From an uncultured bacterium (GTDB lineage Bacteria; Actinomycetota; Coriobacteriia; Coriobacteriales; Coriobacteriaceae): a DNA stretch of 17,727 bases. Where the stretch lies: contig CAJMRR010000025.1 in NCBI GenBank assembly GCA_905215835.1, positions 1-17,727 on the forward strand, given 5' to 3'. The notes below the pieces were generated by a model. It saw only the letters and a program-made list of their open reading frames with translations. It ran no database searches and was not told where the DNA came from. Position numbers and translations under genes: made by a program. Shown one piece after another: positions 1 to 8,959 of this stretch (within the stretch, counting starts at the first letter, position 1; each line of letters begins with the position of its first letter).

Positions 1-824
1 CTAATAAAGAGGCGGTCGTTTTGGCGGTCGAATTCCTCGATCGAGGCCTCGGCGCGGTCGAACACCTGAATGACGTTCTGGCCGGCAAAATCCTCCTCGA
101 TAATGCCGTTGACGGCGCCCAGAACCTGCTGCTGCTCGCGGAAGTACGGCTGCGAGAAGTGAATCATCACCATCAAGATAATCGCAGCGGCCGGCAGCGT
201 GAGCACGGTGACGCCGGTGAGCGGCAGGCTGATCGAGAGCATCATGATGAGCACGCCGATAATCTGCGTGACCGACGTGATAAGCTGCGTCACGCTCTGG
301 TTGAGCGACTGACCCAGCGTATCGACGTCGTTGGTGATGCGGCTGAGCACATCGCCCTTGCTGTGGCCGTTGAAGTAACTCATCGGAACGACAGCGATCT
401 TGGCGGCGATCTCCTTGCGCATGCGATAGCAGATCTTTTGCGTGACGCCGGTCATGAGCCAGCCTTGGATCAGGCTGCAGGCAGAGCTCGCTAGATACAG
501 GCAGAGCAAAAAGCCGAGCGTCTTGGCGATCCAGGCAAAGTCGACATCGCCGGTGCCGTTGACCTTGGCGACCAAGCCCTCGAACAGTTTGGTGGTAACC
601 TGGCCGAGCACCTTGGGCCCCACAATGTTAAAGATGACCGAGCACACTGCAAAGGCGACGGCGGCAAACACGGCAATCTTGTGCTGGCCGATATAGCCGA
701 GCAGCTGCTTCATGGTGCCCTTAAAGTCCTTGGCCTTTTCGCCACGGCGCATGCCACCCATGCGGCCCATGGGACCACGCTGGCGGGTGGGCTTGGGAAT
801 CTGAGTCTTGGTCTCGTCTGCCAT
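1..824 (-). CDS. ABC exporter half-transporter, permease part (partial, C-terminal end outside window)
   Basis: An open frame reads leftward from an ATG at 824 to the window edge without a stop, giving 274 codons. It begins MADETKTQIPKPTRQRG and has a basic Gly/Met/Arg-rich N-terminal tail of about 40 residues. Hydrophobic segments typical of a six-helix type I ABC exporter domain follow. A stretch near residues 150-170 (SYFNGHSKGDVLSRITNDVD) matches the conserved coupling-helix region of these exporters. The ATP-binding domain would lie beyond position 1 and cannot be seen. The start overlaps the stop of the upstream gene (TAATG), and a good ribosome site (GGAAGGAGG, minus strand, about 841-833) lies within that gene, so translation is probably coupled. 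It most likely forms a heterodimer with the preceding half-transporter. The exported substrate is unknown. Confidence 0.9.
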   Translation of the reverse strand, partial: MADETKTQIPKPTRQRGPMGRMGGMRRGEKAKDFKGTMKQLLGYIGQHKIAVFAAVAFAVCSVIFNIVGPKVLGQVTTKLFEGLVAKVNGTGDVDFAWIAKTLGFLLCLYLASSACSLIQGWLMTGVTQKICYRMRKEIAAKIAVVPMSYFNGHSKGDVLSRITNDVDTLGQSLNQSVTQLITSVTQIIGVLIMMLSISLPLTGVTVLTLPAAAIILMVMIHFSQPYFREQQQVLGAVNGIIEEDFAGQNVIQVFDRAEASIEEFDRQNDRLFI

Positions 825-3190
825 TAGCGCTCGCCTCCTTCCATGACGGCTGCAATTTCTTCTTGGGTAAGCCCCAGCTCCTCGGCGGAAAGCTGCGACT
901 GTGCGATCTCCAGGTACGCCGGGCAGCTGCGCAGCAGCTCCTCGTGCGTGCCGGTGCCCACTACGTGGCCGTCGTCGAGCACGATGATCTGGTCGGCGTG
1001 CATGATGGTCGCGATGCGCTGGGCCACGACCACGAGTGCGGCGTCGGTGACGTTTTTGGCGAGCTCCTCGCGCAGGCGAGCGTCGGTCTTGTAGTCGAGC
1101 GCACTAAACGAATCATCGAACACCACGACCTCGGGCTTCTTGGCCAAGGCGCGGGCGATGGCCAGGCGCTGACGCTGACCGCCCGAGACATTGGAGCCGC
1201 CCTGGCTAATGGGGGAGTCGTACCCGTCCTCGCGCTCGGCGATAAAGTCCTCGGCCTGTGCGATGCGCGCGGCCTGGCGCATGTCATCATCGCTCACCAT
1301 GTCGCCGGCAAACTTGAGGTTGCTCTCGACGGTGCCCGAGAACAGGCGACCCTGCTGCGGGATGTAACCGATGCGGCGGCGCAGCTCAGAGAGGGTCATG
1401 TCACGCACGTCGATGCCGTCGAGCGAAATGCTGCCGCCCGTGACGTCGTACAGGCGCGGAATCAGCTGCACGAGCGTGGACTTGCCCGAACCCGTGGAGC
1501 CAATGATGCCGAGCATCTGGCCGGCGTGCGTGGTGAAGTTTACGCCGCTGATGACGTCGGCGCGGGCATCGGGATACTGGAAGCTCACGTCGCGGAAGGT
1601 GAGCTCGCCGCGCGGCGCGCTGGCAGCAGGCAGTTTGGGCGAGACAGGGTCGTTGATGCTCGTGGGGCAGGTGATGACCTCTTCCACGCGCTCGGCTGCG
1701 ACCTCGGCGCGGGGCAGGATGACCGAAACCATGGTGAGGATCATAAACGCCATGACGATCTGCATGGTGTAGGAGATGAACGCCATCATGTTGCCGACCT
1801 GCATCACGCCGTCGGACACGCCCTGCGCGCCAAACCAGACGATAAGCACGGTGATGCAGTTCATGACGAGCATCATGAGCGGCATCATAAAGCTCATGGC
1901 GCGGTTGGTGTAGAGCTGCGTAGTCATCAGGTCGAGCGACGCCTTGTCAAAACGCTCGAGCTCATGCTCCTCGCGGTTGAACGAGCGGATGGGCATAAGG
2001 CCGTCGAGCAGCTCGCGGGCGGTAAGGTTCACGCGGTCCACAAAGCTCTGCATCTTTTTGAACTTGGGCATGGTGAGGCCCATGAGCACGCCGACGACGG
2101 CCGAAACCGCGATGATGGCCACAGCGATGGTCCACTCCAGGCCGGTGTGGTTGGCTAGGACGCGCATGACGGCGACGATGCCCATGACGGGGGCCATCAG
2201 GCACATACGGATAAACAGGGTTGCGGCCATCTGGATCTGCTGAATGTCGTTGGTGCAGCGGGTAATGAGCGAGGCCTGGCTAAATTTGCCCACCTCGGCT
2301 GGCGAGAAGTGCATAACCTTGTTGAAGGTCTCGCGGCGCAGGTCGCGGGCGATGGAGCAGGCGGTGCGCGACGCCACGGCACCGGTCAGGATGGTGGCGA
2401 CGAGCGACACCAGGCACAGGCCAAACATCGTGGTCGCCATGCGGCTCAGGTACGCGTTCTGCACGTCGGCGGGGTCGATGCCCTGCGCCTTGTACTCGTC
2501 CTGCACATAGCTCACGGCGCGTTGGGTCACAATGGAGCCCGACATGGAGCCCATTTTGTCCGCCATTTGGTTGGCACCCTCGACGAGCTTGCCCTGGTCG
2601 ATTAGGCCGCCTTCAACGCCCAGACGCAGGCTCTTCATGGTGATCTTACCGCCGTCGGCGTCGATCTGTTTTTGCATGTTCTGCGCCGCCGCGGCCTTCT
2701 GCTGCATCTCGGCGAGCTGCTCGGGCGTCATCGCCGCCATCTGCTCGGGGGTGGGCATGGCCTGGGCGCCGCTGTTGTCTTTCTCGCTGGACGAGCCCAT
2801 CATGTCGCCCATGGAGTTGGCGTCGATGCCCTGGTTGAGCGAAAGGACAACAGTCTCGGGCAGGCTCATAATGTCGGCAATCTTGCCTCCATCGGCACGC
2901 TCTTCCTCGGTGCCCTCGTACGTTCGAATGTCGTTTTTGTCAGCCTTGCTAAACACGGCCTCCACAGCCTTGGCGTCCTTGGCGCTCATAAAGAGTTCGA
3001 GGTCGTCGAGCGATTCGGCGCGGATGGTGTCGGGTACGGGCGACGCGATGCCGCCTTGCTGCACACCCACGTCGACGATGTCGCTCATATAGGTAGGCAG
3101 CGCCAGATCGGCGTTGCAGCTGATTACGATAAGTACGATAGCTGCGAACAGTGCCAGGATATGTTTTTTAAAGAGCTTGAGAATCCTCAC
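824..3190 (-). CDS. ABC exporter half-transporter with degenerate ATPase site and large extracellular insert
   Basis: This 788-residue fused permease/ATPase is far longer than the usual 570-600. TM1 spans about residues 9-27 and TM2 about 253-276. The roughly 215 residues between them should be extracellular and include a Met/Gln/Ala-rich segment (about 145-172, with PEQMA and PEQLA repeats). The ATPase domain has Walker A GSTGSGKST (564-572) and signature SGGQ (669-672). Walker B ends in Asp-Asp (692-693), where the catalytic Glu is normally second, and the switch His is Gln (Q724, in VVAQRIATI). In known heterodimeric exporters of the TM287/288 and LmrCD type, one subunit has just such a degenerate site, so this is probably the non-hydrolysing partner of the next gene. 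The GTG start is chosen because SD AAAGGAGAG (3206-3198) lies 7 bases upstream. It overlaps the marR stop as GTGA. A drug or peptide exporter is likely; the substrate is unknown. Confidence 0.92.
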   Translation of the reverse strand: MRILKLFKKHILALFAAIVLIVISCNADLALPTYMSDIVDVGVQQGGIASPVPDTIRAESLDDLELFMSAKDAKAVEAVFSKADKNDIRTYEGTEEERADGGKIADIMSLPETVVLSLNQGIDANSMGDMMGSSSEKDNSGAQAMPTPEQMAAMTPEQLAEMQQKAAAAQNMQKQIDADGGKITMKSLRLGVEGGLIDQGKLVEGANQMADKMGSMSGSIVTQRAVSYVQDEYKAQGIDPADVQNAYLSRMATTMFGLCLVSLVATILTGAVASRTACSIARDLRRETFNKVMHFSPAEVGKFSQASLITRCTNDIQQIQMAATLFIRMCLMAPVMGIVAVMRVLANHTGLEWTIAVAIIAVSAVVGVLMGLTMPKFKKMQSFVDRVNLTARELLDGLMPIRSFNREEHELERFDKASLDLMTTQLYTNRAMSFMMPLMMLVMNCITVLIVWFGAQGVSDGVMQVGNMMAFISYTMQIVMAFMILTMVSVILPRAEVAAERVEEVITCPTSINDPVSPKLPAASAPRGELTFRDVSFQYPDARADVISGVNFTTHAGQMLGIIGSTGSGKSTLVQLIPRLYDVTGGSISLDGIDVRDMTLSELRRRIGYIPQQGRLFSGTVESNLKFAGDMVSDDDMRQAARIAQAEDFIAEREDGYDSPISQGGSNVSGGQRQRLAIARALAKKPEVVVFDDSFSALDYKTDARLREELAKNVTDAALVVVAQRIATIMHADQIIVLDDGHVVGTGTHEELLRSCPAYLEIAQSQLSAEELGLTQEEIAAVMEGGER

Positions 3191-3636
3191 TCGGCATCTC
3201 TCCTTTCTTGATTACGGTCGATAATTTCGTTGGCACGCCTTAGAAGACGCACCATCTCTTGGGTATCTGTTTCGCCGAGCTGCTCGAGGAAGGCCGCGGT
3301 GCGGCTCTCGAATTCCCGACGTTTGATTTCGAGATCCTGGAATCCTTTGTCGGTCACCGTGACGTGCACGCGACGACGGTCGGTCTTTGAGTGCTCGCGC
3401 TCGACCCAGCCCTTGGCTTCGAGAGCGCGTAGGATATTGGCGATGCGGGCACTCGAGACCCAGGCGCGATCAGCGAGTTCGCTCGGCGTGAGCGAGCCGC
3501 CGGCGCGCATGAGGGCGCGCATGACGGCCATCTCGCCGCCGAGGGCTTTGTCCGCAAAGCGAGAAATGCGCTGATGCATGCTGCCGAATTCGGTAAGGAG
3601 CTGGCGCCCAAGTTCACGGAAATCGGTATCTTCCAC
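3187..3636 (-). CDS. MarR-family transcriptional regulator
   Basis: A 149-residue protein with the MarR winged-helix layout: a helix-turn-helix around residues 50-75 (LTPSELADRAWVSSARIANI), then a wing with the family's DRR pattern (SKTDRRRVHVTVTDKG), flanked by N- and C-terminal helices that would dimerise. MarR proteins usually repress their own operon and release DNA on binding a small ligand. It is the first gene of an operon with two ABC exporter halves, and its stop overlaps the GTG of the next gene, so it very likely controls that exporter. The GTG start at 3636 is preceded by AGGGG six bases upstream on the minus strand. It lies inside one arm of an inverted repeat that may be its own operator. 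The ligand is unknown. Confidence 0.9.
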   Translation of the reverse strand: MEDTDFRELGRQLLTEFGSMHQRISRFADKALGGEMAVMRALMRAGGSLTPSELADRAWVSSARIANILRALEAKGWVEREHSKTDRRRVHVTVTDKGFQDLEIKRREFESRTAAFLEQLGETDTQEMVRLLRRANEIIDRNQERRDAE

Positions 3637-3669
3637 CGAAAACCCCTAACACTAGAAACTATTTTCGGT
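3635..3669. promoter_or_regulatory. Inverted repeat, candidate MarR operator
   Basis: ACCGAAAA (3635-3642) and TTTTCGGT (3662-3669) are perfect 8-bp inverted arms separated by 19 bases. Beyond the arms both sides read GGTATC in mirrored orientation (about 3625-3630 and 3677-3682), with unequal short spacers. The left arm includes the GTG start codon of the MarR gene. The position, just upstream of an operon led by a MarR gene, suggests autoregulation by occluding promoter or start. The arm spacing is wide for one MarR dimer, so this could be two half-operators or an RNA hairpin over the start site. Confidence 0.4.
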
Positions 3670-3787
3670 GAAAGATGATACCCCCGCTCAACCATCCCAT
3701 TCGGTGGATTTCTAGGCATGTTCCAAAAATCTACTTGGCCGCTAGGCAATATTAAGAGTGCATTAAGACTTAAAATCATTCAATTGC

Positions 3788-3799
3788 TGAAGCGTTTCA
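3788..3799. promoter_or_regulatory. CG-centred near-palindrome upstream of the SDR gene
   Basis: TGAAGCGTTTCA is a 12-base palindrome with one mismatched pair, centred on CG, as is usual for LacI-family operators (the CcpA cre site is a relative but has a longer half-site). It lies 128 bases before the SDR start, and a TATAAT hexamer (3860-3865) follows. No matching regulator gene is adjacent. The evidence is the sequence alone, and a chance match is possible. Confidence 0.25.
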
Positions 3800-3859
3800 A
3801 AGAACTATTATGCCCGCGGTTAGGCGAGGGGTTGTCACCACCATGACGACTGGGACTCA

Positions 3860-3865
3860 TATAAT
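3860..3865 (+). promoter_or_regulatory. Candidate -10 element of the SDR gene
   Basis: A perfect TATAAT hexamer lies 61 bases before the SDR start. The best -35 candidate, TTGTCA (3833-3838), is 21 bases away, longer than the usual 16-18. The -10 box is convincing by sequence and the -35 is not. Confidence 0.4.
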
Positions 3866-3926
3866 CGCCACGTGCGATGCTCCAACTTCCCGCAAGGAGA
3901 CACCTTACATAAAGGGGGATGGAGTC

Positions 3927-4676
3927 ATGGCATTTGACTTCACGGGTAAGACCGCGATTGTCACGGGTGGTACTCAGGGCATTGGCCTCGAGATCGCCAA
4001 GGGCATCGTCGCGGGCGGCGGACACGTCGCGCTCATCGCAAGGAACGCTGCTAAGGGCGAGGCCGCTGTGGCCGAGCTTGGCGAGGGCAACAAGTTCTAT
4101 CAGCTCGATGTCGCCGATGCGCCCAAGGCGCGCGAGACCGTCGAGCAGATTTTTACGGACCTGCCGCAAACCAACATCTTGATCAACTGCGCTGGCGTCA
4201 TCAGCACCAAGAAGTTCGACGAGATCGATGACACCGAGTGGCGTCGCACCATCGACATCAACCTCAATGGCACCTTTACCATGATGAACGCCGTGTACCC
4301 GCACTTTAAGGCGGCTCATGCCGGCACTATCGTCAACGTGAGCTCCGTTGCTGGCAAGATCGGCGGCGGCCTGCTTGGCACCGCTGCCTACGCGAGCTCC
4401 AAGGCCGGTGTCAACGGCCTTACCAAGGCGGTCGCCAAGGAGGGCGGCAAGTTTGGCGTTCGCTGCAACGCCGTGTGCCCGTCGCTCACGTTGACCGATA
4501 TGACCTCGATTCTCTCTGACGAGAACTCTCAGCGCATCATCAACGGTATTCCTCTGGGCCGCGCTGCCCAGGCCAGCGAGCCTGCGCAGATGGTGCTGTT
4601 CTTCGCTTCCGACCTCGCCAGCTTCGTGAACGGCGAGATCGGTGACTGCGACGGCGGCATCGTCCTGGACGGGTAA
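3927..4676 (+). CDS. Short-chain dehydrogenase/reductase (SDR), probably sugar-acid or carbonyl oxidoreductase
   Basis: A 249-residue classical SDR, a cytosolic NAD(P)-dependent oxidoreductase. The cofactor motif TGGTQGIG is at residues 13-20, the NAG-type motif appears as NCAG, and the catalytic residues are Ser139 or Ser140 with Tyr155 and Lys159 (YASSK). The Ser-Tyr spacing is about two residues longer than in FabG-like members. The start at 3927 is supported by AAGGGGGA seven bases upstream; the open frame extends further 5' but lacks support. The next gene encodes a KdgT-type permease. A KduD-like role (interconverting 2-keto-3-deoxygluconate and its 5-keto form) or a gluconate dehydrogenase is therefore plausible, but this is inferred from context only. 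FabG-like or steroid dehydrogenase activity cannot be excluded from sequence. Confidence 0.88.
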   Translation: MAFDFTGKTAIVTGGTQGIGLEIAKGIVAGGGHVALIARNAAKGEAAVAELGEGNKFYQLDVADAPKARETVEQIFTDLPQTNILINCAGVISTKKFDEIDDTEWRRTIDINLNGTFTMMNAVYPHFKAAHAGTIVNVSSVAGKIGGGLLGTAAYASSKAGVNGLTKAVAKEGGKFGVRCNAVCPSLTLTDMTSILSDENSQRIINGIPLGRAAQASEPAQMVLFFASDLASFVNGEIGDCDGGIVLDG

Positions 4677-4695
4677 TACCCCGCGATGATTATTC

Positions 4696-4736
4696 GGCGA
4701 CGGCTCCTGCGACTCGGGACCGTCGCCTTCTTTCTG
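4696..4736 (+). terminator. Terminator-like hairpin after the SDR gene
   Basis: GGCGACGG (4696-4703) pairs perfectly with CCGTCGCC (4720-4727), and the 3' arm runs into TTCTTTCT. This resembles an intrinsic terminator with an imperfect U tract. It suggests that the SDR gene and the permease are at least partly separate transcripts, or that read-through is limited. Confidence 0.65.
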
Positions 4737-4784
4737 ACATAGGCGCGTGCGGCTACGATTCGCATGCATCCAAAGGAGATATAT

Positions 4785-5804
4785 ATGAGTGAATCGACTG
4801 CGGTGGAGGCGCCGGCGGCAAAGGAGCCGTTCTTTAAGATGTCCTCCATCCCGGGTGCCAATATTTTGGTGCCGCTTTTGCTGGGCTGCCTGCTCAACAC
4901 GCTATTCCCCGACCTGTTCAAAACGCTCGGCAGCTTTACGCTTGGTATGACCCAGCAGGGCGCAGGCCCGCTCGTGGGCGCTTTTTTGCTCATCGTCGGT
5001 ACGACGATTTCGTTTAAGAGTGCTCCTGCCGCCGCTGCACGCGGCGCCATCATCATCGCCGTCAAGCAGATCGTGGTCGTTGCCGTGTCGCTGCTCATCC
5101 TTTATGTGTTCAACGACAACCTGTTTGGCATCTCTGCCATGGTGATGCTGGCGGCTTGCACCGGCGCCAACAACGCTATGTACGCTGGTCTGATGGGCAC
5201 CATGGGCAATGAGGCCGAGCGTGGCGCCGTCGCCATCACCACGCTGGTTGTCGGCCCTCCGGTCACGATGATCGTGCTCGGCGCTGCCGGTCAGGCTCCG
5301 ATCGGCTGGTCGCTCGTGGGCGCCATCCTGCCGATCGTCGTCGGCATTATTCTGGGCAACCTCTTCCCGAGCTTTAAGAAGATGATGGCACCGGCACTTT
5401 CCGCCATCATCGTGCTCGTCTTCTTTGCCATGGGCTCGACCATGACCTTTGGCCAGCTCATTAATGGCGGTCTTCCCGGTATTCTGCTCGGCGTGATCTG
5501 CTCGGTGGTCTTTGCAATTCCCGTCATCGCGGTCGATAAGCTCACGGGTGGTACGGGTGTCGCAGGTGCGGCCATTTCGAGCTGCGCCGGAGCCAATGTG
5601 GCCACGCCTGCTGCCATGGCAAGCGTCAACGGGGCCATGTACGGCGGCGCCGTGCTCGCGACGGCTACGGCACAGGTTGCTGCCTGCGCAATCGTGACGG
5701 CTATTTTGACCCCGCTGGTCACCAGCTGGTGCTACAAGCATTTTGAGGGCCAGGGCAACGGCAATAGCAAGGCAACGACCGACAAGGCCGCCGCAGCCGC
5801 CTAA
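4785..5804 (+). CDS. kdgT: 2-keto-3-deoxygluconate permease (KdgT family)
   Basis: A 339-residue, very hydrophobic protein with about ten membrane segments. It is recognisable as KdgT family from IPGANILVPLLLGCLLNTLF near the N-terminus, GSFTLGM soon after, and an AGANVATPAAMA segment near the C-terminus that parallels the E. coli protein. KdgT takes up 2-keto-3-deoxygluconate, a breakdown product of pectin and uronic acids, by proton symport. The start at 4785 follows AAAGGAGAT, an excellent ribosome site; the ATG at 4764 is in frame but lies before it. The C-terminal tail is Ala/Lys/Thr rich. No KDG kinase or aldolase gene is present in the window, so the pathway must continue elsewhere or the substrate differs. 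Confidence 0.87.
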   Translation: MSESTAVEAPAAKEPFFKMSSIPGANILVPLLLGCLLNTLFPDLFKTLGSFTLGMTQQGAGPLVGAFLLIVGTTISFKSAPAAAARGAIIIAVKQIVVVAVSLLILYVFNDNLFGISAMVMLAACTGANNAMYAGLMGTMGNEAERGAVAITTLVVGPPVTMIVLGAAGQAPIGWSLVGAILPIVVGIILGNLFPSFKKMMAPALSAIIVLVFFAMGSTMTFGQLINGGLPGILLGVICSVVFAIPVIAVDKLTGGTGVAGAAISSCAGANVATPAAMASVNGAMYGGAVLATATAQVAACAIVTAILTPLVTSWCYKHFEGQGNGNSKATTDKAAAAA

Positions 5805-6269
5805 TGCCAAGCGGCAATCAAAGCTAAAAACTAGCTACGCCACAGGGCGGCCACGGGGGATCCCGTGGCCGCCCTGCAGTTTCTGTAGGGTCTCTGAGAC
5901 ACTTTACCCTGCTAAAGCTGGCATAACAGCTAGAGTGAACGTCGTACAAAGGCAAGGAAAAAACTAAACAAATCGGTGAACGGTAGTTGTTCACGCTCGC
6001 ATTTCCTGCGGGTTTGTAAAAAACGCCCTTATGATATAAAAAAAGAAACATATAACAGCCCAGATGGAGAGGGTCGCTATGTTATCCTTCTCAAACGGGT
6101 GAAATCTTGGGTTTGGGTTGCAGTTCCAAGGTGGACAAACGTTTTTCCCTGCACCAACATGTGGTGAAGAACGGAAGAAGCCGGTAGTGCAAGCCGAAAA
6201 TTCAAGAATTCAATAAGCAGCGGTGTGAGAGAGCGCCGCATTACACGTAACTAGGAGCGTGGTTACACA
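5805..6269 (+). promoter_or_regulatory. Long non-coding upstream and leader region of pflB
   Basis: This 465-base gap has no convincing gene. After the kdgT terminator it becomes AT-rich (about 5950-6060). At 5976-5994 lies an inverted repeat, GTGAAC-N7-GTTCAC, and a GTGAACG also occurs near 5935. A weak promoter (TTTGTA 6013-6018, TATAAA 6035-6040, 16 apart) would give a leader of about 220 bases. The leader contains a possible 7-codon frame at 6079 (MLSFSNG, preceded by GGAGAGGG). Near the gene, GTAAC/GTTAC arms (about 6247-6265) bracket the ribosome site AGGAG (6253-6257). Redox or anaerobic control is expected for pfl genes, but no exact Rex or FNR site was found. Confidence 0.4.
5843..5876. 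terminator. Strong 15-bp hairpin, terminator of kdgT
   Basis: CAGGGCGGCCACGGG (5843-5857) pairs perfectly with its complement at 5862-5876 around a GGAT loop. The following sequence (CAGTTTCTGTAG) is only weakly T-rich. The hairpin sits 39 bases after kdgT and well before the pyruvate formate-lyase gene, so it probably insulates the two. Confidence 0.7.
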
Positions 6270-8321
<2,052 letters not shown>

Positions 8322-8322
8322 C

Positions 8323-8347
8323 TATTGTTAGTGCTATACTAACAATA
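8323..8347. promoter_or_regulatory. Perfect 10-bp inverted repeat between the two PFL genes
   Basis: TATTGTTAGT (8323-8332) and ACTAACAATA (8338-8347) are perfect inverted arms around a 5-base loop, starting one base after the pflB stop codon. As RNA this is a moderately stable AU-rich hairpin without a T tract. As DNA it resembles a repressor operator, and TATACT inside it resembles a -10 box. It may tune the ratio of the two subunits by RNA processing, or mark a regulated internal promoter. Confidence 0.55.
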
Positions 8348-8363
8348 ACGATTACTGATTAGT

Positions 8364-8383
8364 GCGCCGGTTTCGGCCGGCGC
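8364..8383. promoter_or_regulatory. GC-rich hairpin just before the glycyl-radical gene
   Basis: GCGCCGG (8364-8370) pairs with CCGGCGC (8377-8383) around TTTCGG. It lies ten bases before the ribosome site GAAGGAGA (8393-8400) of the next gene. No T tract follows, so a full terminator is unlikely. A barrier to RNA decay or partial attenuation between the halves is plausible. Confidence 0.5.
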
Positions 8384-8406
8384 CTATTAATCGAAGGAGA
8401 CACATT

Positions 8407-8658
8407 ATGAAGGTTTCTGAAGTTTCCGAGACTCAGGCCGATAACCTGGTCCACATGCTCGACGCTTACGCCGAGAAGGGTGGCCACCACCTGAACATCA
8501 ACGTCTTCAACCGTGAGACGCTGCTCGACGCTCAGGCTCACCCCGAGAAGTACCCGCAGCTGACCATCCGCGTTTCCGGCTACGCCGTGAACTTCCACAC
8601 GCTCACCAAGGAGCAGCAGGACGAGGTCATTTCGCGCACTTTCCACGACAAGTTCTAA
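8407..8658 (+). CDS. grcA: Stand-alone glycyl-radical domain completing pyruvate formate-lyase (GrcA-like)
   Basis: This 83-residue protein corresponds to the C-terminal domain of pyruvate formate-lyase. [17 protein letters not shown] leads to the radical motif RVSGYA with Gly58, followed by the [14 protein letters not shown] ending. It is closer to the PFL C-terminus in length and content than E. coli GrcA/YfiD, which is about 127 residues. YfiD is known to restore activity to PFL cut at its glycine. Here the preceding gene lacks this domain entirely, so the small protein is probably an obligatory subunit activated by PflA. The start at 8407 follows GAAGGAGA at six bases. An upstream in-frame GTG (8362) lacks such a site and falls in a hairpin. 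Both chain ends carry extra residues relative to fused PFL, arguing for an established split rather than a recent nonsense mutation. Confidence 0.93.
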   Translation: MKVSEVSETQADNLVHMLDAYAEKGGHHLNINVFNRETLLDAQAHPEKYPQLTIRVSGYAVNFHTLTKEQQDEVISRTFHDKF

Positions 8659-8680
8659 AGGGGATTAACTCCCGCAGGAT

Positions 8681-8810
8681 CGCCGGGCCGCTTTGGGTTA
8701 CTTTCCAAAACGTCCTCGGACATGCAAAGGGCTCCGCTGCGCGCTTCGCGCGGCGGAGCCCTTTGCGTCCTGCGGAAATGTTTTGGAAAGTAACCCAAAG
8801 CGGCCCGGCG
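8681..8810. repeat. 130-bp compound palindrome (REP/MITE-like element candidate)
   Basis: Perfect 31-bp inverted arms at 8681-8711 and 8780-8810 (outer ends CGCCGGGCCG and CGGCCCGGCG) enclose a second hairpin. Arms of 14 bp at 8724-8737 and 8753-8766 (GCAAAGGGCTCCGC and complement) continue through a T-G pair and five more base pairs to a CTT loop. The strands between the two stems (8712-8723 and 8767-8779) are related: GTCCTCGGACAT and GTCCTGCGGAAAT. There is no T tract, and the element contains no meaningful frame. It lies 22 bases after grcA and well before the lacI promoter. It could be a dispersed repeat, a bidirectional barrier to transcription or a stabiliser of the pflB-grcA transcript. 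Confidence 0.85.
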
Positions 8811-8900
8811 GGGCTCCTGTGTAGTCACCCTTTAGGCGGAACTCTCCTAATTATTTGGGTGAGTCGTTTACTTACTTGTACTGTTACCGTCATCCCGCTG

Positions 8901-8940
8901 TTGTTGGGGTATGCTTTGTTCGTATGTAAACGTATGACAT
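8901..8940. promoter_or_regulatory. lacI-type promoter with overlapping operator
   Basis: TTGTTG (8901-8906) and TATGTA (8923-8928) are 16 bases apart and make a weak promoter. The -10 overlaps TATGTAAAC/GTATGACAT (8923-8940), one of five sites in the locus that resemble ATGTCAAACGTTTGACAT, centred on CG. This suggests that the regulator represses its own gene. Promoter strength is uncertain; the operator match is clearer because its right half repeats that of the sites at 10072-10106. Confidence 0.5.
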
Positions 8941-8959
8941 GTTGATGGGGGAGGGTGCT

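Noticed and set aside
863..2158. 431-codon plus-strand frame opposite the ABC exporter gene
   Set aside because: His/Arg/Asp-rich antisense shadow with no ribosome site or recognisable domain, opposite a clear ABC ATPase.
3780..4769. 329-codon minus-strand frame opposite the SDR gene
   Set aside because: Antisense shadow spanning two intergenic regions; the SDR motifs on the other strand explain the region.
5976..6167. 63-codon frame starting with GTG upstream of pflB
   Set aside because: It overlaps the inverted repeat and promoter-like region, has no good ribosome site and its translation looks random.
8681..8810. Invertible DNA switch flanked by 31-bp inverted repeats
   Set aside because: The enclosed segment is itself nearly palindromic and has no promoter or gene, so inversion would change almost nothing. 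No recombinase gene is nearby.
8763..8945. 60-codon frame running through the palindrome's right arm toward lacI
   Set aside because: Begins inside the palindrome, lacks a ribosome site and covers the lacI promoter and operator.
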